Shown: in pieces, positions 39,316-46,246 of the stretch
Layout: the number at the start of each line of letters is the position of its first letter
How positions within the stretch are numbered: position 1 is the first letter of the stretch
Source: Arthrobacter terricola
Lineage (GTDB): Bacteria; Actinomycetota; Actinomycetes; Actinomycetales; Micrococcaceae
NCBI RefSeq assembly: GCF_004354015.1
Contig: NZ_SMRU01000019.1
Span: 1 to 64,000, forward strand
Direction of reading: 5' to 3'
Length of the DNA stretch: 64,000 nt
Position numbers and translations under genes: made by a program
Notes under the pieces: model-generated
Database searches by the model: none
Told to the model about the DNA's origin: nothing
The model's input: only the letters and a program-made list of their open reading frames with translations

Positions 39316-40988
39316 GCGAGTCCATACGGGTTTCCACCCTCGTTGGCAGGACGCTCGCCAAGCTAGGTGTCGGCCATGTTTTCGGGGTGGTGGGAAGCGG
39401 CAATTTTGATGTCACGAACGCGCTCATGCTGGAAGGTGTTCCCTATACAGCAGCCAGGCACGAGGGCGGCGCGGCGACCATGGCCGACGCCTATGGCCGG
39501 ATGTCCGGCAAAGTTGGCGTGGTGACGACGCATCAGGGGTGCGGACTGAGCAATGCGATCACGGGCATCGGCGAGGCAGCCAAGAGCCGGACACCGCTTA
39601 TTGTTCTGACCGCGGACACCCAAGGAGCAGCGGTCCGATCCAACTTCAAGATCGATCAGGACGCCTTGGCGCGCAGCGTCGGTGCAGTGGCCGAGCGGAT
39701 ACATTCAACCGAGTCGGCCGTGGCCGATACCGTCAGGGCGTTCCGGACAGCTGTCAACGAACGGCGCACGGTTGTACTCAGCCTGCCTCTGGACGTGCAG
39801 GGCGGCTCAGCCGCTGACACGCTGGACTCAGTAGCGCTCGAAGACACCCCTCGATTGCGTCCCGAGCCAACCGCTGTCGAGCGGCTCGTTCGGATCGTCC
39901 AGGAAGCCGAGCGCCCGGTATTCGTGGCCGGGCGCGGGGGCCGCGGGGCCAGGGATGCGATCCTGGCTCTTGCCGAGCACGCGGGCGCGCTGGTAGCAAC
40001 TTCAGCAGTGGCCAGCGGCCTGTTCAACGGTGCCGGGTTCAACCTGGGCATCTCAGGGGGCTTTTCGTCGCCAGCGACGGCGGAACTCATCAGTGGAGCA
40101 GATCTGATTGTCGGGTGGGGTTGCACGCTGAACATGTGGACCATGCGGCACGGCAGGCTAATTTCGCCCGGGACGAGAGTGGTCCAGGTAGACGTCGAGG
40201 ATGCCTCGCTCGGTGCCAACAGGCCGATTTCGCTAGGTGTAGTGGGGGACTGCGCCCTGACCGCCGCTGATGCACTGGACGTGCTCAAGAGCGCGCAGCC
40301 GGAACCTGCGGAAAAATATCGCACGGAGGCCAACGCTCTGACCATCAAGGAGTTTTCCCGGTGGCGCGACGTGGACACGCCTGACCTCTCCACGGCGACC
40401 TCGATCGATCCGCGCGTCCTCAGCCGGGAACTTGACACGATCCTTCCCGCGAACCGGATCGTTTCGGTGGACTCCGGTAATTTCATGGGCTACCCGAGCC
40501 AGTATCTGTCCGTGCCCGACGAGTTCGGCTTCTGCTTCACCCAGGCCTTCCAAGCCATCGGACTTGGCCTCTACACGGCAATCGGTGCGGCCGTCGCCCA
40601 ACCGGAGCGTTTGCCGGTCCTCGGCGCAGGCGATGGCGGCTTCCTCATGGGCATCAGCGAACTGGAGACCGCAGTCCGCCTCAAGCTGCCGCTCGTGTGC
40701 ATCGTCTACAACGACGCCGCCTATGGAGCCGAAGTCCATCACTTCGCAGGACACGACGATTCCGTCGACCTGGACAGTGTTACCTTCCCGGATACGGATA
40801 TTGCTGCCATTGCCCGGGGATTCGGTGCCGAGGGGGTGACGGTGCGGACTCTTGACGACCTGCAGCCGGTAAGAGAGTGGGCAGACGCGTTCCGTTCCGG
40901 ATTCCAGGGCCGTCCGCTGGTCATCGACGCCAAGATTGCCTCCGACGGCGGATCCTGGTGGCTGGCAGAGGCCTTCCAAGGACATTGA
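39312..40988 (+). CDS. ThDP-dependent enzyme, benzoylformate-decarboxylase-like
   Basis: A 558-residue three-domain ThDP enzyme. The activating Glu 51 is in RHEGGAA, and the ThDP/metal motif begins GAGDGGFLMGISE and ends with the IVYNDAAYG segment. Against benzoylformate decarboxylase as I remember it, Ser 29 (GVVGSGN) and His 74 (TTHQGCGLSNA) fall at the positions of its active-site Ser 26 and His 70, whereas acetolactate synthases have another sequence there. This favours an aryl-keto-acid decarboxylase. Isatinate is 2-aminophenylglyoxylate, an aryl keto acid, so this enzyme could act on the product of the preceding gene. A terminator follows. Confidence 0.75.
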   Translation: MSESIRVSTLVGRTLAKLGVGHVFGVVGSGNFDVTNALMLEGVPYTAARHEGGAATMADAYGRMSGKVGVVTTHQGCGLSNAITGIGEAAKSRTPLIVLTADTQGAAVRSNFKIDQDALARSVGAVAERIHSTESAVADTVRAFRTAVNERRTVVLSLPLDVQGGSAADTLDSVALEDTPRLRPEPTAVERLVRIVQEAERPVFVAGRGGRGARDAILALAEHAGALVATSAVASGLFNGAGFNLGISGGFSSPATAELISGADLIVGWGCTLNMWTMRHGRLISPGTRVVQVDVEDASLGANRPISLGVVGDCALTAADALDVLKSAQPEPAEKYRTEANALTIKEFSRWRDVDTPDLSTATSIDPRVLSRELDTILPANRIVSVDSGNFMGYPSQYLSVPDEFGFCFTQAFQAIGLGLYTAIGAAVAQPERLPVLGAGDGGFLMGISELETAVRLKLPLVCIVYNDAAYGAEVHHFAGHDDSVDLDSVTFPDTDIAAIARGFGAEGVTVRTLDDLQPVREWADAFRSGFQGRPLVIDAKIASDGGSWWLAEAFQGH

Positions 40989-40994
40989 ACATCT

Positions 40995-41035
40995 TGAAGG
41001 GACTGGATACGGATGCGCCGGATCCAGTCCCTTCA
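40995..41035 (+). terminator. Terminator after the ThDP gene
   Basis: TGAAGGGACTGGAT (40995-41008) pairs perfectly with ATCCAGTCCCTTCA (41022-41035) around a 13-base loop. It closes the two-gene unit 38539-40988. No T-run follows. Confidence 0.7.
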
Positions 41036-41342
41036 GCTTGAAGCAAACCGCTGCCAGGACCGTGCCTGCTTCGATCGTCCCCTGAGAACCGTCCTCCGAG
41101 AGCCTCCGCAGGTAGCGCGACCACGCACCTCGGACGGAAGCAGCAAGGTGGCTGACGGTGTCCGGGGCGGCGGTACTGATCTGCTTTACCGACGTATCGG
41201 TGCGCCCCGATTCGCGACCGCCGTTTTTGGACAACATGCCTCCGGAATCGGATAGCCAGGCCTATGTGATGGGGGACACCATGGATATCACCTCGCTCGG
41301 ACACCGAGAACTCGCCGGAACAGCACGACGTCGGAGAAACCC
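41036..41342. other. Intergenic region, no gene seen
   Basis: 307 bases between the terminator and the flavin reductase gene. Open frames are unrecognised. It should contain the promoter of the flavin reductase/monooxygenase genes, possibly controlled by the AraC regulator at 43019. Confidence 0.4.
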
Positions 41343-41789
41343 ATGCAAACCACCACACTTGAATCGCCAATCAAAGGACATGAGCTGCGTCAGGCGATGC
41401 GCCACTGGGCCAGTGGAATCGCGGTGATCACAGCGGGTCCTGAGCCCCTAACCAGGATCGGCCTCGTCTCGAACAGTTTCACGTCGGTCTCCTTGGAGCC
41501 GCCGCTCGTCTCATGGTGCGTGGACCGCAACTCAAGCAGCTTCGAGGCCTGGTGCCGAACACCGTCCTTTTCCATCCACATCCTCGACGAGGAGGATGTC
41601 CACCTCGTCCCTCGATTCGCGGCAAAGGGGACCGACAAATTCGCGGGACTCACAACACACGCCACCGCCGTGGGAACACCGGCGCTCGAAGCGGGATGCG
41701 TCAGGCTGGACTGCCGCGCGTGGAAGACGTACGACGGCGGCGACCACGTCATTATCATCGGCGAAGTTGTGTGCATCGAGCCTCGCTAA
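41343..41789 (+). CDS. Flavin reductase (HpaC/StyB-like)
   Basis: A 148-residue NAD(P)H:flavin oxidoreductase with a split-barrel fold. Typical blocks are LRQAMRHWASGIAVITAG, GLVSNSFTSVSLEPPLVSW and a C-terminal GGDHVIIIGEV. It makes free reduced FMN or FAD for a partner monooxygenase. The partner is most likely the flavin-dependent monooxygenase 48 bases downstream. A paralogous domain is fused to StyA2 at 56780-58519. Confidence 0.9.
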   Translation: MQTTTLESPIKGHELRQAMRHWASGIAVITAGPEPLTRIGLVSNSFTSVSLEPPLVSWCVDRNSSSFEAWCRTPSFSIHILDEEDVHLVPRFAAKGTDKFAGLTTHATAVGTPALEAGCVRLDCRAWKTYDGGDHVIIIGEVVCIEPR

Positions 41790-41837
41790 ACCATTTCCAG
41801 AAACCATCGTTTTCAATCGAAAGACAAGGGAACTCGC

Positions 41838-42962
41838 ATGAACCGCAGCATTCTTGACGGCCGGGGATTCAAACTCGGCATCTTCTCCCCGAACTGCTCC
41901 GGGGGACTCGCCGTGACCACGATTCCGGAACGCTGGAGCGCCAGTTGGTCGGACAATCTCAGGCTGGCAAAGATTGCAGACGAGGTCGGCATCGACTTCC
42001 TGCTCCCTATTGCCCGCTGGATCGGTTACAAGGGCGACACGAACTTTCACGGCAGCGTCCTGGATCCCATTGCATGGGCCGCGGGCCTCCTTGCATCCAC
42101 GGAGCGGATCTCGGTGTTCTCCACCATCCACACCGCATTCAACCACCCGCTTGCCATTGCGAAGTCGCTGGCCACGCTCGATCAGATCGGTGGCGGCAAC
42201 CGCGCGGGCCTGAACATCGTCGCGGGATGGAACCAGCCCGAGTACGAAACCATGGGCGTCTCGATGCCCCAGGAGCACGACGCCCGCTACGAATTCGCGC
42301 AAGAGTGGTGGGACGTGGTCCGCGACACGTGGTCACGCAGCGAGATCTTCGACTACAAGGGCACCTACTTCAACTTGCAGCACATCGAATCCGAGCCCAA
42401 GCCATTCGGGGGAAGACTTCCCGTCTTGAACGCCGGCTCGTCGAGCCAGGGCCGGGATTTCGCCGCCAGGAACTCGGACTTCGTCTTCACGATCATCCCC
42501 GATGTGGAAACCGGCGCAAGCATCGCGTCCGGACTCAAGTCCCAAGCGCGAGTCCAGTATGGACGCTCGGTAGGGGTCGTTACGCTCGGCCATGTTGTGT
42601 GTCGGCCAACCCGGGCAGAGGCGAAGGAATTCGTCCATTACTACGCCGAGGAGAACGCAGACTGGGGAGCTGTGGACTACCTGATGGGGCTCCAGGGCCT
42701 GCACGCGCAGTCCTTCACTCCCGAGATGCTGGCCACCATGCGGGGAAGGTTCGCTTCCGGGCACGGTTCCCTGCCGATGTTCGGAACTCCCGACGACGTT
42801 GCCGACTCGATCGAGCGGATTCAAGCGGCCGGCTTCGACGGCATGACATTGGCGTTCGTCGACTACGCCGGTGAACTCGAGTACTTCGCCCAGGAAGTCC
42901 TCCCCAGGTTGGAGGAGCGTGGCGTGCGGATGCCCGTGCAGGTGCCGGCGCATTCTGCATGA
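41838..42962 (+). CDS. LLM-class flavin monooxygenase, RutA-like
   Basis: A 374-residue luciferase-like TIM-barrel monooxygenase using reduced flavin from the neighbouring reductase. The N-terminus KLGIFSPNCSGGLAVTT, the block GLNIVAGWNQPEYETMG and a late PMFGTPDDVADSIERI resemble pyrimidine oxygenase RutA and related dibenzothiophene-sulfone and dimethyl-sulfone monooxygenases. RutA uses a flavin-N5-peroxide to cleave an amide C-N bond, which would suit a cyclic amide or similar N-heterocycle. The function here is inferred. The AraC regulator gene follows after 56 bases. Confidence 0.82.
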   Translation: MNRSILDGRGFKLGIFSPNCSGGLAVTTIPERWSASWSDNLRLAKIADEVGIDFLLPIARWIGYKGDTNFHGSVLDPIAWAAGLLASTERISVFSTIHTAFNHPLAIAKSLATLDQIGGGNRAGLNIVAGWNQPEYETMGVSMPQEHDARYEFAQEWWDVVRDTWSRSEIFDYKGTYFNLQHIESEPKPFGGRLPVLNAGSSSQGRDFAARNSDFVFTIIPDVETGASIASGLKSQARVQYGRSVGVVTLGHVVCRPTRAEAKEFVHYYAEENADWGAVDYLMGLQGLHAQSFTPEMLATMRGRFASGHGSLPMFGTPDDVADSIERIQAAGFDGMTLAFVDYAGELEYFAQEVLPRLEERGVRMPVQVPAHSA

Positions 42963-43018
42963 CGTGCGTCACAAGAACCTCGTAGCATGGAAGTAAGCTC
43001 GTTTCGAGGAGACACGTG

Positions 43019-44050
43019 ATGAACGACGGCCTGCCACCCGCAGCCGGTTCGGCCCCGGACCGACCATTGGGCGGCAGGCCTCTGGCCAGGACTAAGTCAG
43101 CGCGCGAGATCCGTAATGCGGTGGATGCCCTGACGAATGAGCACCATCAGTTGATGGTTCGGGAGGGGCGCTGGCTTGATGGAACGGCCGATGGACTCCA
43201 ACTCGGGCCCCTCGGAATTGTCCATGTGGCCTACGGAGCGCCGGTCGTCGTGGACAGTCCTCCGTCTGGTCGACAAGTAGTCATCGTCCTGCCACTTGGC
43301 CCCATGGCAGTCGGCTCCAACGGGCACCAGTGGATCGCCCGGGAGCCGTTTGCCCTCAGTTCGTGCCACAGCACAAGGATGGCCCCGGATCCTCATGCCG
43401 GAGCCTTGGTTGGTTCCGCGCCAGCTGCCGTCATCGAAGACTATATTGAGCGACTCCAGTCGAAGCCGCTACGGTCGCCCCTTTTCCTGTCGTCCGAGGA
43501 GCCGTTGCGACTGGCATCGCCGCGCCTGGTCGAATCTGCATGGCTGGAAGCCTGCAGGGTGCTGAGCAGCGGCGCGGACCGCCCGGAGGAAATCACGATC
43601 AATGCCCTTGTGTCCTCTCTCCTGTCGACGATGACCCTTGGCCTCGCACCCCACCTGTCATCGTCGATCGTCTCGCCGTGGCGCGCGCTGGAAAGCCCGA
43701 CGGTCCAGTCGCGGGGACCTGGATATGTCAGCGCCGCTCGGGAACTCATGGATGCCCGCCTCGCCGAAACGCTGACAGTGGAGGACATCGCGGCCGCGGT
43801 CGGGATCAGCTCTCGGCAACTCCACACCGCTTTCGCGGAACGTCTCGGCACGAGTCCGGCGCAAGTCCTGCGCGAAATGCGACTCGACCGGGCGCGGGCC
43901 CTTCTTCTCGACCGGAGCATGGCAGAGCGCCTTACGGTGGCCACGGCGGCCGCCAAGGTGGGGCTTTCCCATTTGGGGCGATTTGCGGCGTACTACGTAG
44001 AACGCTTCGGAGAGAGTCCATCCGCCACCCTGAACCGTTCACGGCTCTGA
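43019..44050 (+). CDS. AraC-family regulator
   Basis: About 343 residues. The N-terminal two-thirds is an AraC-binding-like ligand domain (about 40-220) and the C-terminus has two HTH units: LTVEDIAAAVGISSRQLHTA and TVATAAAKVGLSHLGRF, ending GESPSATLNRSRL. GAGGAG lies upstream of both a GTG (43016) and the ATG (43019). The domain layout and C-terminal pattern resemble the second AraC gene at 61054. It follows the monooxygenase gene and probably activates the upstream genes in response to an aromatic inducer. Confidence 0.88.
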   Translation: MNDGLPPAAGSAPDRPLGGRPLARTKSAREIRNAVDALTNEHHQLMVREGRWLDGTADGLQLGPLGIVHVAYGAPVVVDSPPSGRQVVIVLPLGPMAVGSNGHQWIAREPFALSSCHSTRMAPDPHAGALVGSAPAAVIEDYIERLQSKPLRSPLFLSSEEPLRLASPRLVESAWLEACRVLSSGADRPEEITINALVSSLLSTMTLGLAPHLSSSIVSPWRALESPTVQSRGPGYVSAARELMDARLAETLTVEDIAAAVGISSRQLHTAFAERLGTSPAQVLREMRLDRARALLLDRSMAERLTVATAAAKVGLSHLGRFAAYYVERFGESPSATLNRSRL

Positions 44051-44074
44051 CGCCGTGGTGAACGGTTCAGGGTG
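44026..44074 (+). terminator. Hairpin overlapping the 3' end of the AraC gene
   Basis: CACCCTGAACCGTTCAC (44026-44042) pairs perfectly with GTGAACGGTTCAGGGTG (44058-44074). The left arm is inside the last codons of the AraC gene, so the coding end doubles as a terminator stem. No T-run follows. Confidence 0.65.
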
Positions 44075-44360
44075 ACGGTTGTGGCTCCAGGCCATCGAAG
44101 ACCTTGCATTCGCGCTGACTGAGCTGAAGAGTGCCTGGAACGTCTCGGCTATCCGGTCCGCAGGCCGCGGTAGCAGGCCGGAGGGGCTTCAATGAAGGTA
44201 AGGACCCCCAATCCTCGTCGGACTCCACGGTTCAGGACTACGCCTATTCAACCGACACGCTGGTCGGGTCTTGGTGTTCCCTAGACCGCGCCCGGGGGTT
44301 GTCCTATGGTTAGGGCATTAATGGTCGTTGGCCGGGTGGGCTCCGTTGCGGAGGTGCATC
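44075..44360. other. Intergenic region, no gene seen
   Basis: About 290 bases before the sulfite-oxidase-like gene. No recognised ORF. It should contain the promoter of the next three-gene operon. Confidence 0.4.
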
Positions 44361-44951
44361 GTGGGTATCGTTTCTTCTGGTTTTCGTGGACGGCGGTCCG
44401 GAAATCCTGCGCTGCCTCCGGGGCAGCACGAGACACGGGACTTTCCCGTCCTTACGGCGGGTCCCGCTCCGCTGATCCCGCTCGAGGAATGGGAGTTCTT
44501 CATCGCCATGGAGAATGGCCGGCGGCTCTCCTGGTCTTGGGAGGAGTTCATGGCCTTGCCACAGGATGAGATCACCAAGGACATTCACTGTGTGACCAGC
44601 TGGTCGAAATTGGGGACCGTGTGGCGTGGGGTGTCGTTGGATACCCTCTTGGAGGGCGTGGAAACCACGGGCGGGTTCACCACCGCCCATTCCTACGGCG
44701 GCTACACCACCAATGTTCCGGTCCGGGATCTTCTGGAAGGCAAGGCATGGGTGGCTTGGGAGTTCGACGGCGAGCCTCTCGAACGGGCCCACGGGGGTCC
44801 GGCACGGCTTTTGGTGCCGCACCTGTACTTCTGGAAGAGCGCCAAATGGATTCATGGTCTGGAACTGACGGGGAAAGAAGCTCCGGGTTTTTGGGAATCG
44901 AATGGCTACCATCTTCATGGCGATCCGTGGCGTGAGGAACGGTACTCGTGA
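44361..44951 (+). CDS. Sulfite oxidase-like molybdopterin-binding oxidoreductase
   Basis: A 196-residue protein with the molybdopterin-binding fold of sulfite oxidase/YedY. The Mo-ligating Cys is in DIHCVTSWSKLGTVW, followed by GVSLDTLLEGV and the pterin-binding block SYGGYTTNVPVRDLL. The GTG at 44361 has GGAGG six bases upstream. The next gene encodes a ferredoxin-reductase-like flavoprotein that could be its electron partner. The substrate is unknown, and there is no signal peptide, so it should be cytoplasmic. Confidence 0.85.
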   Translation: MGIVSSGFRGRRSGNPALPPGQHETRDFPVLTAGPAPLIPLEEWEFFIAMENGRRLSWSWEEFMALPQDEITKDIHCVTSWSKLGTVWRGVSLDTLLEGVETTGGFTTAHSYGGYTTNVPVRDLLEGKAWVAWEFDGEPLERAHGGPARLLVPHLYFWKSAKWIHGLELTGKEAPGFWESNGYHLHGDPWREERYS

Positions 44952-44961
44952 GGCACATTCC

Positions 44962-45699
44962 GTGAGCTCGGTGTGGCGCGTTGCTGAAGTGGTCGATGGC
45001 TTCCCGGAAAATGCAACGGCCCGGACGATCAGGCTGCGGGTGGATGGCTTGGCGGGGCATCTTGCCGGACAGCACATTGACATCCGCCTTACCGCGGAGG
45101 ACGGGTACACCGCCGTCAGGTCCTACTCGGTAGCTTCGGCCGACACGGACGGACATCTGGAAATCACCGTGGATGAACTGCATGAAGGCGAAGTGTCGCC
45201 GTACCTTGTCCGGGACCTGGAGGTCGGGGACAAGCTGGAAATCCGGGGGCCGGTGGGTGGATGGTTTGTCTGGCAGCCGGGCAACATGAATCGGGTGCAG
45301 CTGATCGGGGGAGGATCCGGTGTGGTGCCGCTGATGTCGATGATCCGAGCCCATCAGGCCTCCGGCAACGAGGCGCCGTTCAGGTTGCTCTATTCCCTCA
45401 AGTCCCCCGAGTCATCGCTTTACCGCGACGAGCTGCGTCGCTTGGGGCGGGAATCAGCCAAGCTGATGATCGACTACGTCTATACGCGCTCGACGCCGGA
45501 GGGCTGGCCGGCCGGGCCGGCTCGCCTTACATCGGAAGCCCTTCTGGGCAAGATTTTTCCGCCCGAGGAGAATCCGGACGTGTTTGTCTGCGGCCAGACA
45601 GTTTTCGTGGAGACCGTTGCTGACTGGCTGGTAACGGCCGGTTATTCTTCGGAATCGATCAAGACCGAACGGTTCGGCGGAACAGGAGGTACCCGGTGA
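44962..45699 (+). CDS. FAD/NAD(P)-binding oxidoreductase (ferredoxin-reductase-like)
   Basis: About 245 residues. The FAD domain carries VRSYSVASA (R-x-Y-S-x-A, FAD-binding) and GPVGGWFVW, and the NAD domain starts QLIGGGSGVVPLMSM and ends with VFVCGQTVFVETVADWL. No iron-sulfur domain is attached. The start is uncertain: the GTG at 44962 has GAGG at eight bases, while an ATG at 44902 would overlap the previous gene by 50 bases. It probably moves electrons between NAD(P)H and the molybdoenzyme. Confidence 0.85.
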   Translation: MSSVWRVAEVVDGFPENATARTIRLRVDGLAGHLAGQHIDIRLTAEDGYTAVRSYSVASADTDGHLEITVDELHEGEVSPYLVRDLEVGDKLEIRGPVGGWFVWQPGNMNRVQLIGGGSGVVPLMSMIRAHQASGNEAPFRLLYSLKSPESSLYRDELRRLGRESAKLMIDYVYTRSTPEGWPAGPARLTSEALLGKIFPPEENPDVFVCGQTVFVETVADWLVTAGYSSESIKTERFGGTGGTR

Positions 45700-46028
45700 A
45701 CGGCTCCGATAACTTTGCTGTCCCGGACTCCGGGGACCCGGACATCGCGGCGGCACGGCATGAGCCGGTCCTGCATGTCGACGGGAACGCCGCGGCCGGC
45801 GCCCTGTCCGAAGTGTTCCGCATCGACATCATCGCCGCACTCGGACGCTGCAGGCATTGCGGCTCGGTCAAGGCTGTTGGCGAGGCGATGGTCTTCATCG
45901 ACGCGCCCGGAATCGTTGTGCGCTGCCGCGACTGCCAGGGAGTGCTTCTGCGCCTTGTGGAAACCCCAACACGCTACTGGCTGGACCTAAGCGGCCTCAA
46001 CTATCTGGAAATCGACCGCGAGGATTAG
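45696..46028 (+). CDS. DUF6510-like zinc-ribbon protein
   Basis: A 110-residue small protein with two CxxC pairs: CRHCGS near residue 51 and CRDCQG near residue 75, suggesting a zinc ribbon or rubredoxin-like site. It starts at a GTGA overlap with the reductase gene. Three-gene sets of sulfite-oxidase-like protein, FAD reductase and this small protein recur in actinobacteria as far as I recall; the small protein may be a third subunit or electron carrier. Confidence 0.75.
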   Translation: MNGSDNFAVPDSGDPDIAAARHEPVLHVDGNAAAGALSEVFRIDIIAALGRCRHCGSVKAVGEAMVFIDAPGIVVRCRDCQGVLLRLVETPTRYWLDLSGLNYLEIDRED

Positions 46029-46246
46029 CTTGGGAGCACTGGGTATTGCGGTTTGCCTGCCACGGTGGCTTTTGGATCTTGGGATCCGCTGTTATCGGCT
46101 GGGCGATGCCGAAGCAGGCCCGCCAGAGGGCTTCCGCATTGGCGGGCCGCTCATTGCAACCCGCATAGCCGGGATCGGGTCGCCGATTGCCGATTGCCGA
46201 TCGCCCAAGATGGCTTGGACGATCGGCGCGTGTCCAGGTGTCGGCC

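Noticed and set aside
40233..41237. 334-codon minus-strand frame opposite the ThDP gene and its downstream region
   Set aside because: The bulk is antisense to conserved ThDP motifs; the part over 41036-41237 has no recognised family.
46185..46212. Short tandem-like repeats of the CGATTGC type between convergent genes
   Set aside because: Only two to three imperfect 7-base units; too short to call a repeat array or CRISPR.
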